From Betaproteobacteria bacterium Ga0077523 (lineage in GTDB: Bacteria; Pseudomonadota; Gammaproteobacteria; Burkholderiales; Ga0077523), in contig LNDQ01000112.1 in the NCBI GenBank assembly GCA_001464695.1, positions 166,835-230,834 of the forward strand: a stretch of DNA of 64,000 nt, given 5' to 3'. Position 1 is the stretch's first letter; the number at the start of each line of letters is the position of its first letter. Below are positions 8,987 through 17,581 of this stretch, piece by piece. Made by a program: the position numbers and the translations under genes. A model generated the notes under the pieces. That model saw only the letters and a list, made by a program, of their open reading frames with translations, searched no databases and was not told where the DNA came from.

Positions 8987-10767
8987 CTAGCGTCCGAGCG
9001 TGAAGCTAGGGCAGTGACGATCGATCCATTGCGCCAGCAGCATCAGAATCCATACGGCTTCCCCATAGAACCCGGGATGCGCCGGCAGCTCCCGCGCGAA
9101 CAACTCGTCCACGAACTGCTGCCGTACCAGCCCGCGCCCGATCAGGCTGGTGACACTGTCGCGGGCAAAGGTCTGCAAAGCGGTGTCGCGCAGCACCCAC
9201 GCACCGAACGGCAGACCGAAACCATGCTTGGACTTGGTGAGAATCGCGTCCGGCAGAAAGCCGCGCGACGCTTCCTTGAAGAACGGTCGCAGCCGCATCC
9301 CGCGTAACTTGTCGGTGGGCGGCAGGTGGTTGGCGAAATCCACCAGCGCGTCGTCCAGCATCGGAAACCGCACGTCGCACCCGGCGAGTTCGCAGGTGTG
9401 CACCACTTTCGGCAGATCGGCGTCTTCCAGCGTGTACTTGAGGTCGAAGGCGAGCTGACGGTTCAGCACCGACGCATCATCGCAGCGCGCGAACACCGAT
9501 GCTTCGTCGCGCGCCGGCGCGCTTTCGTCGACCGCACGCAGGAACGCGGGGCTCAGCATCCGGGCCGTGCCGAGACGGGCGAGCAGGTTGTAGGTGCGCT
9601 GGCGCGCTGGCAGAGGTACGTTGGCCTGGGCGACGTAGCTCGCCGCCTTCTTCACCACGGGAATCGCGCGCGCCAGGGGGGCTGACAAGAGCGGATCGAG
9701 CAAGCCGTGGCGCAAGGCCGTCGGTACGCGCCCGTAGGCCTCGAACACGGCCTGCTTCGCGTAGCGCGTGTTGCCGCCGAACAGCTCGTCACCGCCGTCG
9801 CCCGCCAGCATGCGGTTCACGCCGGTCGCGTGGGCGCGCGCGGCACAGAAGTACGCCGGCAGCGCCGAGGAGTTGCCGAACGGTTGATCGTAGTGCTCGG
9901 CGAGTTTCGGCACGCCCGCCACAATGTCCGCTGGCGTCACGTAGTACTCGTGATGCTCGACGCCGAAATGCTTCGCCGCGATGCGCGCGTACGACATCTC
10001 GTCGTAGCCGGCTGCGTCGAATCCGATGGACCACGCCCGCGTGGCTGATCCGTTCGCCTTGGCGAGCCAGCCGACGACGCTCGAGCTGTCGGTGCCGCCG
10101 CTCAGGAAAGCGCCGACCGCGCCGCCGCGTGCTTCGCGCGTCACGGCGTCGCTCAGGAGCGCCCGGAAGCGTTCGGACTTCTGCGCCGTGGAGGACCCGC
10201 CGGAGCTGTCGTAGGTGGGGCTCCAATAGCGGCGCACGTCCAGACGGCCGGCACGGAACTCGGCGTAGTGCGCCGCTTCCAGCCGCCGCACTCCTTCGAA
10301 CACCGTTGTGGGCGACGGGATCACGTGGAAGTACATGTAGTCGTACAGCGCCTGCAGCGACAGACGGCTGCCCGCCGGCAGTGCCGCCGCCACTTCGTCA
10401 GCGTAGCGCGATCGCCTGCGATCAGCGTGTTGCCACCCGGCGCGTCGTGGGCCACGAAGGCAAAGCCGCCGGACAAGTCGTCGAGCAACGCGGGACCCCG
10501 TTGCCGGTAGGCTTCGAGAATGGCCTGGGCCGATGCGCGATCGGGCGCGGGCGCCCTCCGCCAGGGATGCCCAACGACAGCGCAGTACCCTCGGTCGTCG
10601 GTGTGCACATCGATGAATCCGCCTTCGGTGCAGTCGAGCGAGGCTGCACCCACGGTGAACGAGCGCGAGCAGCGCTGCGCGACATCGGGCGCCTGGCGCA
10701 CCCGCTCACGCAACGCGGTGGCGGCCTCGGTCGCCCGCGCGGCCACGGCGATCAGACTGTGCCTCAT
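8987..10767 (-). pseudogene. Asparagine synthase-like amidotransferase, frameshifted with apparent internal deletion
   Basis: Two frames are needed. The N-terminal part starts at ATG 10767 (MRHSLIAVAARAT), overlapping the deacetylase stop as ATGA, and runs to GGNTLIAGDR near 10410. The rest (8987-10393 in the track) continues in another frame as RYADEVAAALPAG...LYDYMYFHVIPSP and carries the ATP pyrophosphatase motif SGGTDSSSVVG and GDGGDELFGGN. Between GDR and ADEV the family normally has roughly 20 more residues (the GxRPLYY...FAS region), so bases appear to be missing in a non-multiple of three. The N-terminus also lacks the catalytic Cys2 of glutaminases. It is either a genuine broken gene or an assembly error. 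The C-terminal domain is intact. Confidence 0.75.
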
Positions 10768-11726
10768 GCTGCGACCGACGAGGGGCTCGAAGAGCTCGCG
10801 AGGTGCCGGGCCATGCGCACGGCGAAGCGCGACAGGGTGCGGTCCCACGGCGTGAAGCGCGGCAACTGGAAACGATCGGAGGCGGCATCGGCGAAGCCTT
10901 GTGCCGTGCTCACCGCAGCGTCGAACCCTGCGGCGCGTGCGAGGCCGACGTCGCGCGGTGTGTAGTCCTTGCCCGGGCGTCCGTTCGGATAGGCGAACAG
11001 CGTGACCGGTGTTTCGGTGATGGCCTCGAGCCGGCGCTTGGATGCCGCGATCTCTTCGCGCGCAGTGGATTCGTTCTCGACTGCGAGGATCGGATGCAGA
11101 TGGGTGTGAGCACCGATCGTCACCAACGGCGAGCGGGCCAGTGTCTTCAGTTGCGCGGATGTGAGCATGAGGTCGCCAGGTGGTGTCACGCCGGCAGTCT
11201 GTGCGATGGCGGCAGCAAGCGGGGTGCGTTCGACCAGCGGGCGATACTTCACGAGCGGCAGCAGGACGTCGAGCGCGCGCCGGCGCGCCTCGACACCTTC
11301 GACATCGATGACCGGCAGACCGTGTGCAGCAAGATCGAGCCGGGGTCCGCGGCAACCGCGGACCGATTCGATGATGACGTCGTTCCACATGCAGCCGCCG
11401 TCGAGATAGCCGTCAGCGACGAAGACCGTGGCGGGCACCGCATGCTTTTCCAGCAGCGGCAGCAGGCGGGTCAGATTGTCGGCGTAGCCGTCGTCGAGCG
11501 TCAGGCTGGCTGCGGCTGCGGGTAGCGTGCCTTCGCCGAGCCTTCGCACGGCTTCCGCGAGCGGCAAGACGGTGAACCAGCGGCGCAGGAAGCCCAGGAT
11601 CGCGTCGAACTGCTGCACGTCCGGTTCCGACGGCAGCAGCGCATCGGGTGCCGACTTGATGCTGTGATAGATGAAGATGTTCAGCTTGCCGCGGCCCAGC
11701 AGGCCGTAGGGGGTCCAGGAGGTCAT
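10764..11726 (-). CDS. Polysaccharide deacetylase (CE4/NodB-type)
   Basis: Start chosen at ATG 11726 (MTSWTPYGLLGRGKLNIF); the 55 upstream residues of the long ORF lie over the neighbouring gene. The 320-residue protein shows IFIYHSI, ASLTLDDGYADN (metal and catalytic Asp pair), ATVFVADGYLDGG, VTIGAHTHLHPIL (His-x-x-x-His) and LFAYPNGRPGKDY, all classic NodB motifs in order. It would deacetylate N-acetyl amino sugars of the exopolysaccharide or its lipid-linked repeat. It sits 11 bp after the PLP decarboxylase gene and is coupled to the asparagine synthase by an ATGA overlap. Confidence 0.88.
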   Translation of the reverse strand: MTSWTPYGLLGRGKLNIFIYHSIKSAPDALLPSEPDVQQFDAILGFLRRWFTVLPLAEAVRRLGEGTLPAAAASLTLDDGYADNLTRLLPLLEKHAVPATVFVADGYLDGGCMWNDVIIESVRGCRGPRLDLAAHGLPVIDVEGVEARRRALDVLLPLVKYRPLVERTPLAAAIAQTAGVTPPGDLMLTSAQLKTLARSPLVTIGAHTHLHPILAVENESTAREEIAASKRRLEAITETPVTLFAYPNGRPGKDYTPRDVGLARAAGFDAAVSTAQGFADAASDRFQLPRFTPWDRTLSRFAVRMARHLASSSSPSSVAA

Positions 11727-11737
11727 CTCGATAGGAT

Positions 11738-12985
11738 TTATACGAGGACTTCCAGCGGGTGCGGATGGCTCAGGAACTGCAGCGGACTCGACGTGTAGCC
11801 GTAGGCACCGGACAGCAGCACGCACGCGAAGTCCCCCACCTTCGCCCGCGGCAGCTTCAGGTGATCGCCCAGCAGATCGAGCGGTGTGCACAGCGGCCCG
11901 ACGATCGAAGCCTCCTCTTCGGCGGGCGCGTCGGCGCGATTGCCGATGAGCGCCGGATAGTTCTTGCGGATGACCTGACCGAAGTTGCCCGAGGCGGCGA
12001 GATGATGGTTGAGACCACCATCGGTCACGAGGAACGTGTGGCCGCGCGAGACCTTGCGATCGACGATGCGTGTGACGTACACGCCGCCGTGCGCAACGAG
12101 ATAGCGGCCGAGTTCGATCATCAGTTTTGCTTGAGGCAGGCGAACGCGCGCGTCGGCTGCAACGGCACGCAAGTTGTCCATCACCGGCAGCAGATCAAGC
12201 GATTGATCGCCGGGGAAGTACGGCACGCCGAAACCACCACCGAGATTCAGCATGCGCACGGGCGCCGGCGCGTCCGCGGCGAGACGCACCGCAAGCTCGA
12301 GCGTCTTGCGCTGCGCGTCGCACAGTGCTTCTGCCTTCAGGTTCTGCGAACCGCTGTAGACATGGAAGCCGCGGAACTCGATCGGGTGACGGCCGATCTC
12401 GGCCAACACCTCGGGCACCTGCTCGGCGTCGATGCCGAACTGTTTCGGTCCACCGGCCATCTTCATGCCCGAGGCTTTCAGTTCGAAATCCGGATTCACG
12501 CGCACGGCAACGCGCGGCTTCACGCCCAGCGCCTTGCCGGCAGCCAGGAGCGCATCCAGTTCGTGCGGCGATTCGAGGTTGATGGTGACGCCTGCCGCCA
12601 CCGCTTGCCACAGCTCGATGGGTCGCTTGCCCGGTCCGGCGAAGCTCATCTCCGCCGGATCGGCGCCGGCATCGAGGGCGACCTTCATCTCGCCCGCCGA
12701 TGCGAGGTCGAGCCCGTCGACCAGGCCCACCATCATCTGCACCACCGCCGGCATCGGGTTTGCCTTCATGGCGTAGTGCAGGTCGATCTCGCGCGGCAGC
12801 GCCGCACGCAAGGCGCGCACGTGCGCCGAAATGATCGTGCGGTCGTAGGCGAAGAACGGCGTGCTGCCTACCCGTGCCGCGAGTCGCTCGAGCGGCATGC
12901 CGCCGATCAGGAGCTGGCCGTTCTCGATGGGGAACGGGTTGGCGATCACCGTGCCGGGAGCGAGGGCGGGGTTGGGGGCGTTCAT
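11738..12985 (-). CDS. Pyridoxal-dependent decarboxylase, exosortase A system-associated
   Basis: The 415-residue protein is a fold-III PLP enzyme related to diaminopimelate and ornithine decarboxylases. It starts at ATG 12985 (MNAPNPALAPG), not at the ORF-track start, which runs through a GC-rich palindrome and the ligase gene. Motifs: LHYAMKANPMP (PLP-binding Lys), GFHVYSGSQNL, LNLGGGFGVPYF (phosphate-binding Gly-rich loop), ELGRYLVAHGG, and VGPLCTPLDLLG (active-site Cys). It matches the exosortase-linked decarboxylase family, next to the acyl ligase and acyl carrier protein as usual. It may act on an amino acid loaded by those partners; the actual substrate is unknown. Confidence 0.9.
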   Translation of the reverse strand: MNAPNPALAPGTVIANPFPIENGQLLIGGMPLERLAARVGSTPFFAYDRTIISAHVRALRAALPREIDLHYAMKANPMPAVVQMMVGLVDGLDLASAGEMKVALDAGADPAEMSFAGPGKRPIELWQAVAAGVTINLESPHELDALLAAGKALGVKPRVAVRVNPDFELKASGMKMAGGPKQFGIDAEQVPEVLAEIGRHPIEFRGFHVYSGSQNLKAEALCDAQRKTLELAVRLAADAPAPVRMLNLGGGFGVPYFPGDQSLDLLPVMDNLRAVAADARVRLPQAKLMIELGRYLVAHGGVYVTRIVDRKVSRGHTFLVTDGGLNHHLAASGNFGQVIRKNYPALIGNRADAPAEEEASIVGPLCTPLDLLGDHLKLPRAKVGDFACVLLSGAYGYTSSPLQFLSHPHPLEVLV

Positions 12986-13033
12986 GGGTGCGGAGGGGTG
13001 GTGGTGGGGAGGTGGCGGTGGCGGCTGCGGCTG

Positions 13034-13074
13034 CCCCCATCCCAACCTTCCCCGGGGGAAGGTTGGGATGGGGG
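13034..13074. repeat. Perfect 20-bp-arm palindrome between ligase and decarboxylase genes
   Basis: CCCCCATCCCAACCTTCCCC is followed, after a single G, by its exact reverse complement. It lies in the 116-bp gap between the acyl ligase stop and the decarboxylase start. The left-arm core recurs alone near 16693. It resembles the REP-like intergenic palindromes of betaproteobacteria. As RNA it would form a very stable hairpin that could attenuate transcription or protect mRNA. No T-run follows on the minus strand. Confidence 0.8.
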
Positions 13075-13101
13075 CCAGATCGTCCGACACCTCACCCGAC
13101 C

Positions 13102-14700
13102 TCAAGATTGCACCGCATTCTCGAACATCGACCGGAACTCGTCCGCGAGCAGCTTGCGGTCGATCTTGCCGTTCGGATTGCGCGGCAGGTTGCCGGTGCG
13201 CAACTCGATGTGCTTCGGCACCATGTAGCCGGGCAGCGTCTGCTGGCACGCAGCCTTGAGTGCCGCGACGTCGATCTCGGGTTTCGCGGGCACCACGACC
13301 AGCACCACCGCCTGGCCCAGTTGATCGTGCGCCACACCCAGCGCTGCGACTTCCGCGACCAGGCCGGTGCGATACACCACCTCTTCGATCTCGGTCGGGC
13401 TCACCCGGTAGCCGGAGGTCTTGATCATCTCGTCGCGCCGGCCGACGAAGTACAGGAAACCTTCTTCGTCCGCATACACGGTGTCGCCCGAGAACACCGC
13501 GTACTCCGGCAGCACGTAGCCGCCTTCGCGACCCGGCAGCGGCTTGTAGCGCTCCGCCGTTTTCTCCGGATCGTTCCAATAGCCCATGCCGACCAGTGCC
13601 CCGCGATGCACTAGCTCGCCCGGCTCACGCGGTGCGCACGGCGTGCCGTCTTCGCGTAGCACGAGGATCTCCGCATTCGGAATGCCTTTGCCGATGGAGT
13701 CGGGCCGTCGATCCACTTCTTCCGGCGGCAGATAGGTGGAACGGAACGCCTCGGTCAGGCCGTACATGAGGTACGCCTTCGTCTTCGGCAACCGCGAGCG
13801 CAGCGCATCGAGCGTCGTCCGCGGCATGCGCCCGCCGGTGTTGGCGATGTAGCGCAGGTGATCCGCCACGCTGTCCGGCCACGGATGCTGGATCAACTGG
13901 AACCACAGCGGTGGCACCGCGGTGAGACCGGTGATGCGTTCGGCGGCGAGCGCCCTGATCGCATCCTTGGGCAGGAAGAAGTTATGCAGCACCGCGCACG
14001 CGCCGGTGTGGAAACTGGTGGTGAGCTGGCTGAATCCGGCGTCGAACGACAGCGGCAGCGCCGCGAGCAACCGATCTTCGGCGTGATTGCCGAGATAGCT
14101 CGACACGCTGATGCCGCCCCACACGATGTTGCGCTGGGACAGCATCACGCCCTTCGGGCGGCCGGTGCTGCCCGAGGTGTAGAAGATGGCCGCGAGGTCG
14201 GTGTCGATCACGCGATGGACTGTGCGCGCGGCGTCTGAGCCGCTCATGAGCGCCGCCCACTCCATCACTGCCAGCGAACGGGATGCGTCTGCAGGCGCGG
14301 CATCCACCGTCACCGCCACGCGCAGATCCTCGCAGCTCGCGAGAGTCGGCGCCAGCAGCGCCAACCGGTCGGCCGAAGTCACCAGCACGCGCACGTTGCA
14401 GTCGCGCAGGATGTGGCCGACCTGGTCGGCCTTCAGCAGCGGATTGACCGGCACGAACACGAGGCCTGCCGTGGCGGCGCCGAACATCGCCACGATGTTC
14501 TCGCGGCGTTTCTCGAGATAGATGGCGACGCGCTCGCCGCGAGTGAGGTTGAGGCGGAGCAGGCCCTGGGCGAAGGCCGCGCATTCGGATTGCAGGGCGG
14601 CGTAGGAAACGTCGATGCCGTCGGAGCGGATCGCGGGACGGGCTTCGCGACCTTCCGGTCGCAGGAGGTCGGAAACGATGGTGCGGGTGATGGTGCTCAT
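13102..14700 (-). CDS. Acyl-CoA ligase (AMP-forming), exosortase A system-associated
   Basis: The 532-residue adenylate-forming enzyme starts at ATG 14700; the TTG at 14703 is less likely. Motifs in order: IFYTSGSTGRPKGVMLSQ (P-loop A3, about residue 175), the A5 region YLMYGLTEAFRST, FSGDTVYADEEGFLYFVGRRDEMIKTSGYRVSPTEIEE (A7-A8), and PRNPNGKIDRKLL (A10 Lys). It activates a carboxylic or amino acid as acyl-AMP for CoA or, more likely here, for the acyl carrier protein encoded at 15.58 kb. It belongs to the conserved exosortase-associated ligase/decarboxylase/hydrolase set. Confidence 0.9.
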   Translation of the reverse strand: MSTITRTIVSDLLRPEGREARPAIRSDGIDVSYAALQSECAAFAQGLLRLNLTRGERVAIYLEKRRENIVAMFGAATAGLVFVPVNPLLKADQVGHILRDCNVRVLVTSADRLALLAPTLASCEDLRVAVTVDAAPADASRSLAVMEWAALMSGSDAARTVHRVIDTDLAAIFYTSGSTGRPKGVMLSQRNIVWGGISVSSYLGNHAEDRLLAALPLSFDAGFSQLTTSFHTGACAVLHNFFLPKDAIRALAAERITGLTAVPPLWFQLIQHPWPDSVADHLRYIANTGGRMPRTTLDALRSRLPKTKAYLMYGLTEAFRSTYLPPEEVDRRPDSIGKGIPNAEILVLREDGTPCAPREPGELVHRGALVGMGYWNDPEKTAERYKPLPGREGGYVLPEYAVFSGDTVYADEEGFLYFVGRRDEMIKTSGYRVSPTEIEEVVYRTGLVAEVAALGVAHDQLGQAVVLVVVPAKPEIDVAALKAACQQTLPGYMVPKHIELRTGNLPRNPNGKIDRKLLADEFRSMFENAVQS

Positions 14701-14748
14701 CAATGCGGCTTGAGTGGTGGATTCGGGCGAGCGCGCGATGGCGCTCGT

Positions 14749-15444
14749 TCAGAAGGACGTCGGGGCGCGGACCTGCAACACCGGCCGGCGCTCGGCGCTG
14801 GTGCAAAGATGCACGAACGGCGCCTGCGACAGGAGCGACAGTTGCAGCGGGCCGGCGATGAAGTAGCAACTCCAGCCCACGCGTGCGGCCTCGAGCCGGG
14901 CATGGCTGCGCAGCGAATCGGGCGCGAACGCGGAGATGCGGCTCATGGTCCAGTTGACGCCGCGGCCATGGAGGTTGGCGTTCATCGCCTCCCACAGGCG
15001 CGCGAACACGCGGCCCACGCGGTACTCGGGCGCCACCCAGATGTCGAAGTCCCACGCGGCCTCGCCGGCAGGCATGGGGACGAACAGCGAACGGACGTCG
15101 TCCTCCTCGTACGGACCGACCATGGCCCACTGGAAGCCCACGAACCTGCCCTTCATGAACGCCCCCAGGCAGAACGCCCCGTCGCGGTAACGGCGTTCGA
15201 TCACCTCCATGGGGCGGTCCCAAGCCAGGGTCCGGGCCTCGTCGATTTCCACGGGGCGGATTTCGAGGCTGGCAGAGCGGGCCACGCCGGCCAGGGTGAC
15301 CGAAGCCACGGGCTGGGCGACCAGCACATAGCGCTGGATGCGGCAGCGGCCCCCGGTCGCCGCGGCGAGCAGCCGGCCGATGAGGAACAGCGTGCCGTCG
15401 AACGGCCCGAAGGTCCGGAAGGCGTCTCGCAGCTTGGAAATCAT
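14749..15444 (-). CDS. GNAT-like acyltransferase
   Basis: Start chosen at ATG 15444 (MISKLRDAFRTFG); earlier residues of the ORF are low-complexity upstream sequence. The 231-residue protein has a GNAT-like core: FVGFQWAMVG, FDIWVAPEYRVGRVFARLWEAMNANLHGRG (acetyl-CoA loop and following helix) and a C-terminal hydrophobic block. It is read divergently from the acyl carrier protein and lies 48 bp upstream of the acyl ligase, so it may transfer the acyl group made by that pathway. Family membership is moderately certain; substrate unknown. Confidence 0.65.
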   Translation of the reverse strand: MISKLRDAFRTFGPFDGTLFLIGRLLAAATGGRCRIQRYVLVAQPVASVTLAGVARSASLEIRPVEIDEARTLAWDRPMEVIERRYRDGAFCLGAFMKGRFVGFQWAMVGPYEEDDVRSLFVPMPAGEAAWDFDIWVAPEYRVGRVFARLWEAMNANLHGRGVNWTMSRISAFAPDSLRSHARLEAARVGWSCYFIAGPLQLSLLSQAPFVHLCTSAERRPVLQVRAPTSF

Positions 15445-15525
15445 GTTCGTGGTGGGGGGCACAGCGGGGCGGGAACCGGCTTCGTTCTTGCTAAAGTCGG
15501 CGGATCCAGCGGCACTGCTTGATGG

Positions 15526-15546
15526 GATAATCGCGGCCCGATTATC
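15526..15546. promoter_or_regulatory. Palindrome in divergent intergenic region (operator candidate)
   Basis: GATAATCG-cggcc-CGATTATC is a perfect inverted repeat with 8-bp arms. It lies in the 135-bp gap between the divergent GNAT (minus) and acyl carrier protein (plus) genes, about 33 bp before the latter. It overlaps a -10-like GGATAAT. It could be a repressor-dimer site controlling both transcription units. Confidence 0.45.
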
Positions 15547-15579
15547 GCTCACCCCTCATCCCCCCCAGGTTTTTCCCCA

Positions 15580-15852
15580 ATGAACATGTCCGATGCCCGT
15601 TCTGCCACGGTCGAAGCCGTGCGCGCCATCCTGGAACAGACCCTGTCCCTGGGTGGCCGCGCCGCCCAGTTGGCCGATGGATCCCGACTGCTGGGTGCCA
15701 TCCCCGAACTCGACTCCATGGCCGTGGTGAACGTGCTGACCGCTATCGAAGACCGCTTCGGCGTCACCGTCGAGGACGACGAGTTGGACGCGCAAACCTT
15801 TGCGACCTTCGGCGCGCTCGTGGCGTTCGTGGACAGCAAGATACAAGCCTGA
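15580..15852 (+). CDS. Acyl carrier protein
   Basis: The 90-residue protein has the ACP fold pattern: helix I (AVRAILEQTLSLG), the phosphopantetheine site ELDSMAVVNVLTAIED with the modifiable Ser, and VEDDELDAQTFATFGALVAFV as helix III. It holds acyl or aminoacyl groups for the adjoining ligase, decarboxylase and hydrolases. It is the first gene of a plus-strand operon (stop TGA is followed at once by GTGATG of hydrolase 2). Start could also be the ATG two codons later. Confidence 0.92.
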   Translation: MNMSDARSATVEAVRAILEQTLSLGGRAAQLADGSRLLGAIPELDSMAVVNVLTAIEDRFGVTVEDDELDAQTFATFGALVAFVDSKIQA

Positions 15853-15855
15853 GTG

Positions 15856-16683
15856 ATGTCCGGTCCGCCCCGCCTCGAGGCGGGTTTCAGGGACTTCGGC
15901 ACCGGGGACCGGTTCTGCGTGCAATGGACCCCCGCTGCGGGGGAGTTCCGAGGCGCTTTGCTGCATATTCCGGCCTTTGGCGAGGAAATGAACAAGAGCC
16001 GCCGAACTGCGGCCGTGGCGGCTCGGCACATGGCTGCAGCGGGCTACGTTGTCAGATTCATCGACGCGTATGGCACGGGCGACAGTCCAGGCGAATTCGG
16101 GGAAGCAACCTGGCGCATTTGGGTCGACGACTTCCGAGCTGCGGCTGCGGAGCTGGCCCGGACGATCGGTGGCCCGGTGATCCCATGGGGGCATCGGGCG
16201 GGTTGCCTGCTGTTGCCCGAACTGGTCGCCGCGGGCGCGAACGTACTTCTGTGGCAACCGGTGACGTCCGGTGACCAGCACCTCACACAGATCCTCCGGT
16301 TGAAGGTGGCCGCCGACACTTTCGCCGGCCATGCGACGCCGGCGACCACCAAGTCGCTGAGGGGGCAGCTCGACGCTGGCAGTTCGCTCGAGATTGCCGG
16401 CTACGTACTCAACCCGGACCTGGTGTTGCCGCTGGCGCAGCGGACGCTGTCGTCGTGGTCTGCGAAGCCGGCGGCGATCGACTGGATCGAGACTGGGCCC
16501 GAGCCGGCGAGCGAACCGTCGCCGGGTAGTGCACGGACGATAGCGGCACTCAAGGACCTTGGTATCCGCGTTGGGTACTCGCACGTGGTCGGGGAGCCTT
16601 TCTGGATGACACTGGAGATTGCCGAGAATCGCGCGATGGGGGAGAGGTCGGTCGAGGTGCTGGAAGCGGAGGTGGCGGTGTGA
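15856..16683 (+). CDS. Hydrolase 2, exosortase A system-associated (alpha/beta-hydrolase fold)
   Basis: Starts at ATG 15856 (a GTG at 15853 directly follows the ACP stop). The roughly 275-residue protein has LLHIPAFGEEMNKSRRTAAVAARHMAAAGYVVRFIDAYGTGDS, typical of the exosortase-linked hydrolase 2 family. At the position of the nucleophile elbow it reads WGHRAGCLL, without the usual Ser/Cys in GxSxG. Either the fold is non-catalytic or another residue serves. It could release or move acyl groups from the ACP. Confidence 0.85.
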   Translation: MSGPPRLEAGFRDFGTGDRFCVQWTPAAGEFRGALLHIPAFGEEMNKSRRTAAVAARHMAAAGYVVRFIDAYGTGDSPGEFGEATWRIWVDDFRAAAAELARTIGGPVIPWGHRAGCLLLPELVAAGANVLLWQPVTSGDQHLTQILRLKVAADTFAGHATPATTKSLRGQLDAGSSLEIAGYVLNPDLVLPLAQRTLSSWSAKPAAIDWIETGPEPASEPSPGSARTIAALKDLGIRVGYSHVVGEPFWMTLEIAENRAMGERSVEVLEAEVAV

Positions 16684-16738
16684 GGTTGCGTTGCCCCCAT
16701 CCCAACAAAGAGCACCCAGCAGCTCAAGGCAACTCCCC

Positions 16739-17581
16739 ATGAACCCCACCGAGCGCGCCGTCGTATTCGACTGCGAAGGCGACCGTCTCATCGGCATCCT
16801 GAGCGAACCGCCGCAAGCGCGCTCCGACCTGGCCGTGCTCATCATCGTTGGCGGCCCGCAGTACCGCGTGGGGAGTCACCGGCAGTTCGTGCACCTCAGC
16901 CGCCATCTCGCGGCCGAGGGTTGGCCCACATTCCGATTCGACTATCGCGGCATGGGCGACGCCGAAGGCGACATGCGCCCGTTCGATCGCGTGGATGCGG
17001 ATATCCGCGCCGCGATCGACGCGCTCATGGCCGCGCGGCCGTCCGTGCGCCGCGTGATCCTGTGGGGGCTGTGCGACGGTGCCTCGGCCGCCATGATGTA
17101 TGCGGGGTCGGACCCCCGCGTTGCCGGCCTGGCCATGGCGAACCCCTGGGTGCGCGACGCGCAGACGCAGGCCGCAACACAGGTGAAGCACTACTACGGC
17201 GGCCGGCTGCTGTCGGGCGCCTTCTGGAAGAAGCTGTTGTCCGGGGGCGTGGATATCGGTGCGGCCGCCAGGGAAGGCACGGCAGCGTTGACGCGCGCCT
17301 TCGGACCCAAACGCACCCCGACCGAGGACGCGACCTTCCAGACCCGCATGCTCACCGGTTGGCAACGCAACGCCGGGCCTGCTCTGGTGCTCATCAGCGG
17401 CAACGATCTCACCGCGAAGGAGTTTCTCGAGCGCGTAGCACGTGAACCCGCCTGGCAGGCGCAACTTGCCAGCCCGGCGTGTCGGCGTTTCGACCTTGCC
17501 GAGGCCGACCACACGTTTTCCACAGCGAGCTGGAAGTCGGTCGCCGCGGCGCGCGTGAGCACCTGGCTGGCGGAACTGTGA
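16739..17581 (+). CDS. Hydrolase 1, exosortase A system-associated (alpha/beta-hydrolase fold)
   Basis: Starts at ATG 16739 (MNPTERAVVFDCEGD); the 40 extra N-terminal residues of the ORF fall in the gap. The 280-residue protein shows LIIVGGPQYRVGSHRQFVHLSRHLA (oxyanion region), FRFDYRGMGDAEGD, ILWGLCDGASAAMMY (nucleophile elbow with Cys instead of Ser) and a late EADHTFS, a plausible catalytic His. It is the usual partner of hydrolase 2. Thioester or ester cleavage of an acyl-ACP intermediate is inferred. Confidence 0.88.
   Translation: MNPTERAVVFDCEGDRLIGILSEPPQARSDLAVLIIVGGPQYRVGSHRQFVHLSRHLAAEGWPTFRFDYRGMGDAEGDMRPFDRVDADIRAAIDALMAARPSVRRVILWGLCDGASAAMMYAGSDPRVAGLAMANPWVRDAQTQAATQVKHYYGGRLLSGAFWKKLLSGGVDIGAAAREGTAALTRAFGPKRTPTEDATFQTRMLTGWQRNAGPALVLISGNDLTAKEFLERVAREPAWQAQLASPACRRFDLAEADHTFSTASWKSVAAARVSTWLAEL

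Noticed and set aside
11759-13228. 489-residue plus-strand ORF
   Set aside because: Antisense to the PLP decarboxylase and reads through the GC-rich palindrome.
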